NCBI GenBank assembly: GCA_022497155.1
Contig: MU385734.1
Span: 1-64,000 of the forward strand
Reading direction: 5' to 3'
From: Whalleya microplaca
Taxonomy: Eukaryota; Ascomycota; Sordariomycetes; Xylariales; Xylariaceae
Length of the DNA: 64,000 bases
Within the stretch, counting starts at the first letter, position 1. Every line of letters starts with the position of its first letter. The position numbers were made by a program, and so were the translations under genes. The notes below the pieces were generated by a model. It did not search any database. It had not been told where the DNA came from and saw only the letters and a list, made by a program, of their open reading frames with translations. Below, piece by piece: positions 23,240-34,935 of this stretch.

Positions 23240-24400
23240 GCGAGAGTGAAAGAGAGAGAGAGAGAGAGAGACCGAGAGACTATTCAACGTCTAGACCTTC
23301 GAACGTTTTCCTGCCCAAAACCTGCTAATAGAAAAGAACCTACCTACTTACATACAGAAAATAAACCCTCTTGGACCCCTTTTCCCTTCGTCCAATGTTC
23401 CGGATTGAGAATCGGGATAGACAGACTGTTAGGTCTCTTCCTGCTCAACCTCGTCCTCCTCCTCCTTGTCCCTGTCCTTCACACACATACGCATAACACC
23501 CCGCTACCCGCCCGTCCATCCTACCAGTAACCGTAACCGCAAACCGCCAACTCGGTGCTCCTCTCCCGCTCAAACTACTTCTAGATAGACGCACCCGCCC
23601 TTGGATGGGTCCCATCTCTGCCTGCTGCTGCTGCTGCTACCATCACTTTCACCACCACCACCACCAGTATCCGCCGCCACATTTCCTAATCGCCGGTATC
23701 CCCAGTGGCTAACGTTGCTGCTTGCATATTGCATACGCCGGTCCCGCTTCACCACTGCAGCGAGCCGATCGACCAGCAGCCGTCGTGGCATCGAGAGAAG
23801 TTGTCCCTCTTCTTGGCTGGGCTGTTACCACATAGACCACCACATAGACCAAAGGACGGAGCACATCTGCCGTACCGCATACACACACGAGACCCGCCAC
23901 CCCAATCTCCCTCCCATACACCCCCCAGCGCAGCGCAGCGACTGTCTGTCTGTCTGCACACATTACACGAACCTGTCCTGGAAGGCCCAGCTTGTATGAC
24001 TTGACGACCTATCCGACGGTGACGGCGGGATCTTTGTCACACCATACTCGGTTATCCAGAGACATCTCGTTGGCTCGTCCACCTGAGCTTTCCCACAACT
24101 GTCGTGGACAGCCGACTCCCCATTTCGGTCTCGCGCGACACGAGTTTCGGAACTTGCCATCCCATCAGACTGCCCTTTTGGGGCGACCTTTGGAGACACC
24201 TTGGGGAGACACCTTGAGGGGACACCTTGGGGACGCACCACATCTCGCTGGGTCCGCGGGTTTTTCGTTGGCGCCCTCCGAAACAAGCATCCAGCAGGTC
24301 GGCCATTGACTCTTAAAAAGTCTTGGCTTATGGGTAGAAGTTCGATCCTCGTCGAATAACACTTGGCATCTCCCTCCCAGGAGACCGGATATCATATCAA
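23240..24400 (+). promoter_or_regulatory. Long upstream region of the PAS-protein gene
   Basis: Holds an (AG)n microsatellite (about 23250-23271), short CTG and CAC trinucleotide runs (23622-23638 and 23650-23666), pyrimidine-rich tracts, and three tandem 13-bp units (24192-24230, consensus GGAGACACCTTGG). The composition suits a fungal promoter and long 5' leader for the gene starting at 24401. No upstream coding exon was convincing. Confidence 0.4.
24192..24230. repeat. Three tandem 13-bp units
   Basis: Units at 24192-24204, 24205-24217 and 24218-24230 read GGAGACACCTTGG, GGAGACACCTTGA and GGGGACACCTTGG. They end about 170 bp upstream of the PAS-gene ATG. Confidence 0.8.
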
Positions 24401-26528
24401 ATGGAGCAGACTTTTATGACCATTCACAGTCAGTACACACTTCCCGGTGTTTCGTGTAATCGCCCCAGAACCCGATCTGTGTCTCTCTCTGATTTGGGGT
24501 TCATTGGGGTTCAAAAAAAAATATTCGTGCCTGTGGCTAATATGAACGGTTTCGTGATGTGCCCATAGACCTCTCGCCCGATGCCAACATCCTCTTCGCA
24601 TCAGAGTCCATCGTTGATATTCTGGGGTACCAGCCCCACGAGGTCCAGGGCAAATCATGCTTCGACTACTTTCACCCGGACGAGGTGCCGTTCGCGCGCT
24701 CGATACACAGCAGGGGTGTGCTGCTCGACAAGGCAGCCGTTCTGCACTATGCCCGGATCCTGTCGAGAGACGGGCAGTGGGTCAGCTGCGAATGCTGCTT
24801 CACCATCGTTCATGACGTCTTCGTGGCCAGCATCAGCATCTACCGACGCGGTGAGAAGAGCGAGAGTACGTTCCGGGCGGCACATTGGCGTGGCGTGGAT
24901 CTTATTAGCTACTAACGGTCATATTAGGACGAGCGATCGAAGCCCCCCAGATCCGGAGGATATTCTCCTCGTCGCCGAGAGATCCGCGGTACCACATGCT
25001 GGAACACCTGTCACCAAAGTTCAAAATGCAGCCGATGGAAAGGGAACCGCGGGCGGCTCTCATACTGAACCGGTTCACGAGGACGCTGACGGTGATGTTT
25101 GCGACCAACGCCGTGGCGACGATACTGGGCGTCAGGCCCGATCAGATCCAGGACAAGAGCTTCTACGAATGCATCGCCGAGAACTGTCTGGCCGACGCGA
25201 TCAAGTGCTTGGAGAGCGCCAAGGCGAACGACTCGATCGCCTATCTTCGCTTCTGGTACCGAGATCCGCGGAGAGAAGAGGATTTCGAAGACGAAGAGGA
25301 CGACGAAGAGGAAGACGAAGACGAAGACGCGGAGGAGGAGGAGGAGGATGAGGATGAGGATGAGGATGAACAGGACGAGGAGATGACGAGCAGTAACGGC
25401 ACAGACTCGGATACGACCGGGAGTGTGGAGAGTCCGGGGACCGCTATGGACGTGGACCTGGATGGGGCGTCGCTTCCCCCTAAGATCAAGACCGAGCCCA
25501 CCATCAGCCCGGAACCGGCCAAGGCTACGAGAATGAATCACCGCGCGGACTCTAAAGCCGCCATCCTGAATGCATTTTCGCCCTTACCTGAGCATCAGGC
25601 CTATCAAACTACGCCAGGGGCTCGCCAGCAAGCGTCTAGTCCAACGTCAGGGTCACGGCGTCGTCGCCGAGAGCCGATCCCTACGTTTGAACTTGAAGCC
25701 GTGGTTTCGTGTACATCGGATGGATTGGTCGTGATATTAAGAAAGGCTCGACCGCCGATACCTTCTCTACACCCGCCTCTACTGCCCGTCGACTTCGAAA
25801 ATGGGCTATTTGCCGCCCCCTGGAGCGAGCAGCCGATACGGCCGTATTACCCGCCCGAGCTTTTCTACACGTTTCGGCCGCCTCTGCTGCCCCAATACAT
25901 GCCTCTACGGGAACACGTCAAGGCCGGTGGCGGCCCGCCTACGGATCAGCTTATGAAGTCAATACGAGACGTGGCAGTATTCGCTTGGGCTCTAGTAGGT
26001 ATCAACGGGAACGTGGCTACCTACGGGCGCGGCGTACCTAGGGAAACGGCACAACCGCACGATGGCCTGCCCATATGGGATCCGGACGCACCGAAGTCGT
26101 CGTACCTTGGACCCGAACCTCCCCGAGGCCCGACGAGGAGACGGGGAAGCCATTCTGTCGAAGGTCGTCCGACCAATACGACTGCACCATCTAGCCTACC
26201 TTATGCACCCGGCTTCAGTGCCGAGGCGCCACAAGGTTACAGTCCTACTTCAGGCGGGTTCAACAGCATGAACCCTAGTTACCCAAACTCGCATGCATGG
26301 TCCTCAACACCTAGCTTCGAGTCCTGGCCCTCCGTTCCCCAGGTGCAACCGCCGTCTCAGTCCCCCTCCTCGTCTGGATTCCACCACCACCCGCCTCCGC
26401 CTGAGCCGTGGGTAGAAGCCTCAGCGGCCTACCCGCCACGAAACGCCAACCACTACGCCATCCCTACAACGCAAGCCCACGCGTTTGGCAGAGATACAAC
26501 CCAGGGCTACAGGAATAACACATGGTAG
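24401..26528 (+). CDS. PAS-domain protein with acidic insertion, uncharacterised
   Basis: Three exons: 24401-24428 (only 28 nt), 24569-24865 and 24928-26528; introns of 140 and 62 nt; 641 residues. The tiny first exon supplies MEQTFMTIH and joins to NLSPDANILFASESIVDILGY, which opens a PAS domain (about residues 10-105, with GKSCFDYFHPDEVPFARSIH and SRDGQWVSCECCF). A second PAS-like segment starts near residue 150 (ILNRFTRTLTVMFATNAVATILG) and reaches LRFWYRDP near 225. It is then interrupted by a very acidic Asp/Glu tract (about 227-262) and a disordered linker, and its last strands appear to resume at ELEAVVSCTSDGLVVILRKA (about 365-385). The C-terminus is Pro/Ser-rich. No zinc finger, kinase or LOV Cys motif was seen. 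Probably a sensory or transcription-associated scaffold; the function is unknown. Confidence 0.78.
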
Positions 26529-27679
26529 TAGGCTATCTATCATCTTGGTCTATCTACGTCAGATTTTTTTAATTATTATCTTCATGTAATAATGATGTGC
26601 GAACTGTGTACTTAGCGAGGAGATTGGGCCCGGATCATTGGTTTGGCGTTTTCAGGGATACATTGAAGAAAAAAAAGCATCACCCACCCGTATCTTCCGC
26701 GCAGGGCCATACGTAAGTAGGTTTTATCAGGAGTGTGTGTGGACATTTCAGGGAATTATGGCCAAAGAGCTAGCGAGAGAGAGGGAGAGAGCTATCACCT
26801 GTTGCAATTTTAAAATGGGCAAATATGACAGGATGTATTTATGATACGATACATAACGTATATCCGACTCTTGGAGGATGGGAAACGGCGGAGGGGGGAC
26901 TAGGTTTATTGAAGGCCAGAGAAACCCAGACTCTGAGAGAGGCGGACCACAGGCGCTGAAGACCGAGAGATACCCATGTTAGATGGACATTATTATTACT
27001 GATATTCACGTATGCTCTTTTTTTGCTCTGCAATTTTGCGAACACTCAAGAGTCCAGATTATACGGAGACCAGGCCAACCCTGGTTCCCATGAGATGACG
27101 GTGCAACTGTGTGAAATGGGGGGCCCCCTTGATTCGGCTGGCGTATGCAAGCGTCCCGTTCGAGAGGGCATGCCTGATATCGCAGGCCATTTCGTTCATG
27201 TGCCGCTCGCACCGTTGGCGGCGTGCTGCATTGGTGAAACATACACACTGTAGATAGCTGCCCTCGAGGTACGTACAATCTTATACGTACGTACGGAGGA
27301 GGCAAGTTCACGTCGGGCCTCAGTGAAGTCTGCTTACATGCATGTATGTGACTACCTATGTATGTGGCAGTGTACATAGATACATAGGTAGGCCTAGGCC
27401 AAGCCGGGGAGGCGTCAAGGGGGTGACATTGCTGACCAATCAGAAATAAGCAGCGTTTGGAGCTTGGACCACGTAGACACGACGCTCAATTGACACGGTG
27501 GAAGCTTGGAGATACTGACGTTCACAGCTACAACCAGCTATATGCGTACGAATATCGACGGAACTGTGCCAACCTGCCACCCCCTCAACCCTGCTGCTGG
27601 CCCGGAGACTTATCTAGCGGACAGAAGAAGATAGAAACACGCTGGTGCTCGACTAAAGCACAGCCGGAGACCTACCAAA
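26529..27679. other. Gap between the PAS gene and the Yip1-family gene
   Basis: Holds the 3' UTR of the PAS gene and the promoter of the next gene. TACGTACG and TACCTATG-type short repeats cluster near 27267-27400. No gene was recognised. Confidence 0.4.
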
Positions 27680-28729
27680 ATGGCGACCTCGTCAAACCAC
27701 CACTACAGCAGTCCGCAGATAGAGGACGACGACCTCATCGACCCCGATGACGGTAAGCTAAACCCACCGTCCCCATCTCTATCCCCAGCCTCAAGGCCGG
27801 CCCCCCTTCTACGCATATCCCCACTAACCCACTCCCAGCCGACCTCAACGACTTCGACGACCCGATCGGCAACGCGGCGCAGTCGTCCTCGCGGGAACCG
27901 CTCACGGGCAACATCGGCGGCGGCACCTCCTCCTCCTCGCGCCCGCTCAACGAGAACTACCTGACCTCGCGGATCCCCGGCGAGGACCGCGCGGCGCCGC
28001 AGAACACGATCGACGAGACGGTGTGGGAGACGCTGCGGCGCGACCTGCTGGCCGTGTGGTCCAAGATGCGCGAGGTGCTGTACCCGCGCTACCTCTTCGG
28101 CGGCACCATGTTCGACCACGCCGACGGCCTGCGCGGCGCCTACGCCAACCTGCGCGGCGCCGGCCTGTCGGGCGCCCGCGACGAGCTCACGAGCCTCGCC
28201 GGCCGCGTCATGGACCCCGAGTCCCTGCTCAATCAGAATAACATGAGTCCTGGGCTCAGGGACTGGGATATGTGGGGGCCGCTGATCTTCTGCCTGCTGC
28301 TGTCGTTGTTGTTGAGTTTTCGCGCGAAGGAAGAGCAGAAGGATGTCGTGTTTAGCGGTGTCTTTGCTATGGTCTGGATCGGGGAGGCGGTTGTGACGCT
28401 GCAGATTAAGCTGCTTGGTGGCAATATGTGAGTCCTCTTGCCCGAGTATATGAATAGAAGAAGTACTAACGTATGGCAGCTCCTTCGCGCAGAGCGTGTG
28501 CATCATCGGCTACACCCTCTTCCCGCTGGTGATAGCGTCCCTGATGTCGGCGCTGCACCTGCCCACGATCCCCCGCATCCCCGTCTACCTCGTGCTGGTG
28601 GCCTGGTCGCTGGCGGCCGGCGTGAGCATCCTGGGCGGTAGCGGCGTCGTTAAGAACCGCGTCGGCATCGCCGTCTACCCCCTCTTCATATTCTACATCG
28701 GGCTGGGCTTGCTCTGCTTCGTCAGTTAG
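27680..28729 (+). CDS. Yip1-domain membrane protein (Yip4/YIPF6-like)
   Basis: Golgi/ER membrane protein of the Yip1 family, which binds Rab GTPases and supports vesicle transport. Three exons; introns at 27753-27838 and 28428-28479 (the second with a perfect TACTAAC at 28464-28470) give 303 residues. The N-terminal ~110 residues are polar and acidic. The conserved block LRRDLLAVWSKMREVLYPR follows, then about five membrane segments: WGPLIFCLLLSLLLSF, VFSGVFAMVWIGEAVV, VCIIGYTLFPLVIASLM, VYLVLVAWSLAAGVSIL and VGIAVYPLFIFYIGLGLLCF. The combination DMWGPLIF with GYTLFPL is the Yip1-domain signature; assignment to the Yip4/YIPF6 branch is by resemblance. Confidence 0.9.
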
Positions 28730-29134
28730 ACAGACGGCACGGCATGATGGTGTAGACTCGATGGTGTAAAACCGACGAACGGCCGGTTGCGATGGACAGG
28801 CTTTTGCATGGATGGCGCGGTATCTTCTTTAAACGCTTGTACTCTAGGTATTCCCACTGTATGACCAAAATGAATTCGAAGACGGAAGAAGCAAGTTGTG
28901 TTTCGCCTTTACCAGTCTCAAAGAGGCCTTGAATCTAATATCTTTCTTGCTACTATGCTTTTATTGCTTTCATTACCGACATGTGTCAACAGACGTTCCC
29001 CTTTTCTGTACGTGATACGGCTTCTACTTTTCGACCCTGATCTCCCTTGCCAGTTACAACCCCCCCCCTTTACCCTTTTCCCCTATTCCCCTATGCTAAA
29101 ACCCCAAAAAAATGAGGAACAACCAACCATCCCC
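28730..29134. other. Convergent 3' UTR gap
   Basis: About 400 bp between two convergent stop codons. It contains poly-C/poly-A-rich stretches but no gene. Confidence 0.5.
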
Positions 29135-30315
29135 TCAACCCCCACGCCCCTCAGCCTCCCGCAGCCGATGTCCGGCAACGACGAGCGCCAGCTCCAACAT
29201 GACCAGATCGATGATGCGCCTCCGCAGGCTCGCGCCCAGCGACGGCGGCGGCGGGCGGCGACCGCGAGCCAACCCCGCCACCATCGACGTCGTCCATTGG
29301 TAGACGTAGGCGCGCAGCGCCGGGTCGCACGCACGCGCTTGCGCTTGGAACGTCGCCTGCAGCGCCAGGGCCGCGTTCGCGCGCGGCACCGACTCCGACG
29401 AGCGCAGCCCGGACAACCCGGACAGGAGGGCCGCTGTGATGGAGGCCGCGGCGCCGTGGCCCTGGGACGCGGGGGCTGCGTTGGGAGTTGCGCTTGCGTT
29501 TGCTTGTGGTGGTGATTGTGGTGGTGAGGGGTTTCCGCGCGTGTCTGTGGCTGTGGCCGTGGTAGCGGCAGCGGCGGCGGTAGCGGTGTCTACGCTAGTC
29601 GGTCTCGCGGAGGATAACAGCGTAGTAGGGATGATCGCGCCGCCGTAGATGGCCGAGATCCGCCTACCGAGATCCACGCCTACTGTTATATGCCACGAAC
29701 ATCGCGAGTTAGTCATCGTGCATCTCACTTTTGCTTCTAGATGCTTATATACGCCTTCGAGGTACGATTCAGGACCGAGGGGGCTTGGTGGATAGGTAAT
29801 TCTGGGAGCAAAGGGGAGGGGGGCTACATAAAAAGGAGGCTAAGAGGATACGTACGCTCAGTCACTCGATCGACCCGCTCCAGCGTGTGCAAGACCGCCA
29901 TCAGCCCGTCCATGTGCCGCGGTGCCGCTGGGTCCCCGAACAGCGCCTCTATGTGCGCGTTGAACTGGTTTAGCAGCAGTGACGAGTCGGACGAGGAGCC
30001 GACGAGCAGCTCGCTCAGCTGGCTCGTCACGGCCCGCAGCTCGAGATAGGTGTCGTCGTTGTCTAGTAATCGGGGTCGGGGTAGGGATGCTGGCTCTTCT
30101 GGGGCGTGTGTGGCGGATGCTGGGTCGCCGGCGTTGGTGTCGTTGGTGATGTTGATATTGCCCAAGATCGCCTGAACACGGGACAGAAACTGATCGTCTG
30201 AGAGTGCGCCGAAGGGCGAGAGGCGATGAGAGATCTCGGGTCCATGTGGGACGGGGGTGTGAGACGTGACGGGTGGGTTCGTAGGCACCGTCGAGTTGTT
30301 TGTTTCTGCTGCCAT
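29135..30315 (-). CDS. Uncharacterised low-complexity protein
   Basis: Function not recognised. Best model: exon 1 30315-29856 from the ATG that begins MAAETNNS, intron 29683-29855 (173 nt, longer than its neighbours), exon 2 29682-29135; 335 residues. The N-terminal half carries a more structured segment, LSPFGALSDDQFLSRVQAIL, and a helical region around LELRAVTSQLSELLVG and LMAVLHTLERVDRVTE. After the splice, GVDLGRRISAIYGGAIIPTT leads into an Ala/Thr-rich stretch and then a C-terminal helical region rich in Arg. No signal peptide or enzyme motif is visible. The splice model is less certain than others here. It lies between a Yip1-family gene and rrn11 with no clear functional link. Confidence 0.55.
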
Positions 30316-30697
30316 TGTGGTTGGCTTGCGTCGTAATCTTACCGTTTTCCTTGGTAAGTTAGAGTGAGGAAAAAGGATCGTAGGATGGCGATTGCAATGG
30401 TATAAGAGGGATCTCGCCCGTTTGTAGCGACTCTGTCGGTTGGGCCTAGTCTCCGAGACTTGCGTTTGTCGGTGCTGCAGGCGGCCTTGCAAGTCTATTA
30501 ATTCATAGGTCGTCGGTTACAGCAAGAGAATCTTCTCGCAACACATCGTAAACGAAGTGCCGTGTGGAACCTGTCTTCTGTCTTCATTGATATGTATTTA
30601 ATATTTAGCCTGCTTTCGGGGCGAACACATCTATAAAATATGAGCCTCTAGAACTATACGGCAGCTCCTTGAATTATATAGAGTGATGTTGAACTGC
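30316..30697. other. Short gap between two leftward genes
   Basis: About 380 bp holding the promoter of the uncharacterised gene and the 3' UTR of rrn11. Nothing else was recognised. Confidence 0.5.
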
Positions 30698-32092
30698 TCA
30701 GACATGTCTAAAAGACACAGACGGCTCATCTTCAAAGCTACCATGCTCGTCCTCTTCCACGAACTTCAGGACCCATGCATCTAGCTCTCCGTCATTCTGA
30801 AGAATCTCCCGGAAGAAGAACCGAGCCCTCTCCTGCTCCTCTTTCCTCTGCCCAAGCGCGTAGTGTTCCTCGGCCCCGTCCGCATGGGCACGGAGGCTTT
30901 TATCCCGCAACGACAGCCCTTCCATGCGATCCTCGATAACGTCGGGCCTGTCGACGATCCGCGAGGGCAGATACAAGTCCGCTATGAACAGGGAGACGTG
31001 TCCCCGGAGCCGCAGGAGCTCGTGGTGCGTCGAGTACGGCGCGTTCTCCATCACCTGGTCCATCCGCGTGGCGATCTGCTGCGCGGCGATCTGGGTCTCC
31101 TGCCTTACCTCGTCCCGCGCCGCCCACGTCAGTTCCTGTCGTGCTTCATCCTTCTGCTGTCTTTGCGCCTCGAGCGCCTCGTCCGATAATGCCATGTCAT
31201 CCATATCGTCCATCTCCAGTCCGCTCTCTTCAATCTCCGTTCCTAGACGATGCAAGGCGCGTTGGAACTCGGCGTTGAGGTTGTAGATCTCGATGCCGAA
31301 GAGCGCGGGCCAGAAGGCTACTCCGCTGATCAGATGCGGGCGGTGCGCATCGTACGTGTGCTGCTGGATCAGATGCTCGAAGTAATGCCTGACCGTGTCG
31401 ATATTGGCGGCCGAGCCCCAGCGGTGCGGGAGGGCAGATTGTCCCTCGCCTGTATCGCCGCCGGGCAGACTTCGATCCATGGACTGTCGCCGTCTGTTCT
31501 CTTCGGTTTCCCCATCTCGCATCAGGATTTCCGAGCCGACGGCCCAGAGGTTCTTGAGCCGTATGTCGACGTCCCTCGTCTGCAGCAGGAGCCCGAAGGC
31601 CCGCTTGGCCCGTGGGATGTCGCCGTCGTTGAGGCAGCGGTGCATGACGGCCGTCAGTGTGCTAAGGTGCTTCAGTCGTGCCGAGTGCTGCTTGGCCGTC
31701 GTCTCCAGCCTGGCTGCCCGGCCTCTGTCTTCTGCCGCGCTGGCTTCCGCTTCGCTTTCGCCGCCGCCCCCGCTGGTGCTGGACATACGGTTGCTCCTGC
31801 GTCTGCTGCTGCCACGGGCGGGATATCCGGGAGGCAAGGGTTTGTGTGGGAATAAGGGGTAGGCCTTGGATGGGACCTCATCTTCCGGCGAGAGCCCAGC
31901 CGCGGCGAGCTGGCGCAGCGTGTCTGGCGAATGGCTGCGAGGGTTAGTGGAATCGGTTGAGACATGCGCGGAGGCGACGCCCCAATCGCGTTCAGGGGAG
32001 AGCGAGGCGTTGCCCTTCTCGTTCGTTTTTCTGCGTTTGCGCGTGTGTATCCCGAGGCGGTAGCCGGGCACGGAGAGGGCGAATGGGCCCAT
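30698..32092 (-). CDS. rrn11: RNA polymerase I initiation factor Rrn11
   Basis: Subunit of the nucleolar Core Factor (with Rrn6 and Rrn7) that recruits Pol I to the rDNA promoter. Intronless; 464 residues from the ATG at 32092, which gives the family start MGPFALSVPGYRLGIHTRKR followed by a basic patch suited to nuclear import. An upstream non-ATG extension was not used. Residues about 70-125 are Ser/Gly-rich and probably disordered. The diagnostic segment is ARLKHLSTLTAVMHRCLNDG followed by DIPRAKRAFGLLLQTRDVDI and the helix that ends LWAVGSEILM (about 145-195), which is TPR-like and typical of fungal Rrn11. The C-terminal half continues as charged helices. The name rests on this resemblance; it shares a divergent promoter region with the F-box-like gene. 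Confidence 0.82.
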   Translation of the reverse strand: MGPFALSVPGYRLGIHTRKRRKTNEKGNASLSPERDWGVASAHVSTDSTNPRSHSPDTLRQLAAAGLSPEDEVPSKAYPLFPHKPLPPGYPARGSSRRRSNRMSSTSGGGGESEAEASAAEDRGRAARLETTAKQHSARLKHLSTLTAVMHRCLNDGDIPRAKRAFGLLLQTRDVDIRLKNLWAVGSEILMRDGETEENRRRQSMDRSLPGGDTGEGQSALPHRWGSAANIDTVRHYFEHLIQQHTYDAHRPHLISGVAFWPALFGIEIYNLNAEFQRALHRLGTEIEESGLEMDDMDDMALSDEALEAQRQQKDEARQELTWAARDEVRQETQIAAQQIATRMDQVMENAPYSTHHELLRLRGHVSLFIADLYLPSRIVDRPDVIEDRMEGLSLRDKSLRAHADGAEEHYALGQRKEEQERARFFFREILQNDGELDAWVLKFVEEDEHGSFEDEPSVSFRHV

Positions 32093-33111
32093 GGTGAAAA
32101 CTGCTTCCAACTGGCCACCAGGAATGACTATATCTCCCCGTCTGCTTTCCGTTGGAAACTTGTGAGTGCTTCACTCTATCGCTTTTCTAATGTTGCGTGT
32201 GTAGGTTTGAGTTGAAGGTTGTAAATCTCCCAATTTATAAAGCACGAAGGCGGGCCGAGCCGCTCTTGCATTAGTGCCGGCCCAATGATATCTAAGAGGA
32301 CTCAGTGTCGACCAGACTTCGTCACCAACAATAAATAGTTACAGCCGAATGATGGTAGATTTATAAGATAAAGCTCTGAAATGACCTATTTAAGGACTGT
32401 ATGAAATATTGGATATTCATTGACTTTTTAGTTGCTGTGGGTGGTCAGGCTGTGTGTTCTACACTAATATCATTCCAGGACAACGACATTTCGTAGTTGG
32501 CTGCTTTCGAACAAAGGATCGTAGTCTGATAATTTACCTCATATGATCACTCAGATTAATGTACGGACTGGGTTTTCGTCTCCTTGTTATTTGATCAAAG
32601 TCTGTTACTTTGAGTCAGATGACGGAGAGCTCTGTGAAGACCCCTGGTTGTCTATCACCTCCACTCGTATGAACGGCAGCAGTGAGCAATAGACTCCTAC
32701 GTATATATAGATTATGAGTTTTCCGATCCGTCGTAGTATCAGGTTGCTTGCTTGTGTACATGTCGTGAGCTCGTGATACTGACCCCCTACGGTCTATAGT
32801 CGACGAATCCTCCTTAGTAGACCACCCCCACATACTACCGGTTCTTCGACGATGGCCTCAAATCTACGACCTGTCGACGACGATGAGCTTGTTTACCTTC
32901 CCATTTAAAGCGCGGTCCATGCACAAAATTCCCTACCTAAGGCCATCCTCTTGAAAAATTCTCTCTTGGAAATTTCTTCCCATCCCAAACATTCCCCATC
33001 CTAAACATTCATCCTCAACCCGTACCCTAACCTCAACCCCATCCATCTCATCACCATCTTGACACCATCAACCTTCTCTTCATCAAGCCTGTCCTACGAC
33101 ATCAAGCCACG
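32093..33111. promoter_or_regulatory. Divergent promoter region, rrn11 / F-box-like gene
   Basis: About 1 kb between two divergent start codons. The right end (about 32945-33110) is a strongly C/T-rich leader with CATC and CCAAC repeats, a common fungal 5' UTR composition. No gene was seen inside. Confidence 0.5.
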
Positions 33112-33645
33112 ATGGCTGAGTCTAACGCGCCTACCGCGCGTAGTTACATTGAGGCACTCCCGCTGGAGCTGAGGCAGAAGATATTCTTGCACCTCCCCGA
33201 CAAGAAGGATGTTCTGAACCTTGCACTGACCAGCAGCACCATGCATGCGGCATTCAAGGGCTTCACCTCTCTCGTCCAGCGCTCGTTTATTGAGCATCAG
33301 ATCGACATCAACGAGTCTCTTTTGGTGGAGCTGCGCGTCAACTACAGAGAGATGCGCGAAGCTTGGGGTAATGCCCCCCTCACGCAGTAAGTCAACGTAT
33401 ATATACAGTTCAGGCTGAACCCGAAACAGCAGAACTTCTTCTCACGGGGATATAGGGACCCGAACGCGCCACTCGATGTCGAGTTGATCTTCAGGCGGGT
33501 GGCTGCCCGTGAATTCCAGTTGAGAATTCGGGCCTTGGAATTCCGCGTCCTGGTATTGAGACGCGAGCTCGGCCTGTAAGTCCTCTCTTTCTTAGTACGC
33601 CTAGCCTGTCGCTCACCAAAGTACAGCCTCCAGAGCGGTGAGTAA
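33112..33645 (+). CDS. Small F-box-like protein
   Basis: Three exons; introns at 33387-33455 and 33576-33626 give 137 residues, the last exon being 19 nt long. The N-terminus carries an F-box-like motif (about residues 12-50): IEALPLELRQKIFLHLPDKK followed by DVLNLALTSSTMHAAF, matching the LPxEL...I..hL...d...la.vs pattern of Skp1-binding adaptors. The rest is a helical region with no recognisable substrate-binding repeats, so if it works in an SCF ubiquitin ligase the target module is minimal. It could also be a truncated member of the large fungal F-box family. Kozak context (cacgATGG) is good and the C-rich leader supports expression. Confidence 0.65.
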
Positions 33646-34067
33646 GCCCAACAAGACGGCCAGCAGCAGGGAGCCCAAGACATCACCGACAAGATGTGGA
33701 GGCAAAAGGCCGAATCGGCAGAGGCCAACTGAACCAAACCGCCTTCTCGATTCGGCAGCTTCGTCACAACCACCATACCTTTTCCTCATGCTCTGGTCCA
33801 CGCACACAATTTGCTTTACTTCGGGTTGCGAGCCTCCAATGAGTATTATGGTGGTTTCGGGTGGTATATGATCAAGGAACGGACAGCACACTCGACTCTA
33901 CATAGATAAATGAGGCAGCAACAATAAAGATGAATCAACCATATAGGTCGCCGTTTATGTTATGTACAATGCATGTCTCTACTGTAGTATACTTGCTCTC
34001 TCTAGTTGCAAGCCACCAATGTAGGTTGAGAGGCCGCGTGATGGTCAGCTGCTGCTAAGGCGCACTA
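33646..34067. other. Convergent 3' UTR gap
   Basis: About 420 bp between convergent stop codons. Nothing was recognised. Confidence 0.5.
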
Positions 34068-34935
34068 TCACGAGTGGCGCTCAAAGTACGTCCACTGGCC
34101 CTCGGCCGGCTTCTCCTCTAAGTCCTCCCACCTGAGAATTCGGTTAGTTCTTCTGCCCGAGCATCATCATCCGATTTCGTTAGATGGAGAGATTACTTAC
34201 ACCTTGTTCTCGTGCATGATATCCACGAGCTTCAGCTCGTTCTCCGCCACCCGCACCACCTCCTCGATCAAGCCGCCTCCAATCTTAGCCTCGATCTCCT
34301 CGACCCTATATCACACGACATCAGCATATCCATCTCCACGTGTTAAAACAACCCAGGATAACCAAAACTCACTGGTCGGCCGTCAACTGCGGCTCAGGCT
34401 CCCACTCGACCTTCTTCTCCTGGCCCCTCGCGCCCGCCTCCTCGATCTGGCGCAGCAGGGTGCCTCCGCGATTGGGGAGGCGGTCGTCGCGCTTGACGCC
34501 GTCCCACTCCTGGTAGCGGATGTCCTTGGGCTGGGGGTCCTGGCGGTGGATGAACATGCGATGGCCGGCGCCGCCGGCGCCGGGCGCGAGCGTCTTCGCG
34601 GCCATCGCGCCCTCGGGCGTCGCCTCCGTCCGGATGCGGAACAGGCCCGGGTTCTCGTCCAGCACCTTCTGCGCGCGAACCTGCCACTCCTTGTGCCCGG
34701 GCGGCTCCGCCGCCTCCACGATCGCCTGCCGGTGCTTCGTCAGCGCCTCCACCGACTGCCGGTACAGCGAGGACTCGGGAAAGCGCTTCAGCTTCTGCAG
34801 CGTCAGCGTGTAGAGGAAGATCAGCGTCGAGCGCGGCGTGCTGTGCGTGTAGACGCCCGTCAGGCCCGTCGGGTTGCCCGCTTCGAGGTAGCGCACCGGC
34901 TTGACGGCCGCCAGGCGTCTGAGTGTATGCCGCAT
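34068..34935 (-). CDS. Complex I accessory subunit, NDUFA5/B13 family (29.9 kDa type)
   Basis: Nuclear-encoded accessory subunit of the peripheral arm of mitochondrial NADH:ubiquinone oxidoreductase. Three exons; introns at 34306-34372 and 34132-34200 give 243 residues, the size expected for the Neurospora 29.9 kDa homologue. The start MRHTLRRLAAVKPVRYLEAG fits a mitochondrial presequence (Arg-rich, no acidic residue until the end), so the earlier non-ATG frame was not used. The ETC_C1_NDUFA5 core shows as GLTGVYTHSTPRSTLIFLYT, LQKLKRFPESSLYRQSVEAL and TKHRQAIVEAAEP. The conserved tail runs WEPEPQLTADQVEEIEAKIG, then GLIEEVVRVAENELKLVDIM, and ends WTYFERHS. The Ala/Gly-rich middle is variable in the family. 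Confidence 0.92.

Noticed and set aside
30698..32110. Longer Rrn11 N-terminus from 32110
   Set aside because: The extension would start on TTG; the ATG at 32092 gives the expected family start.
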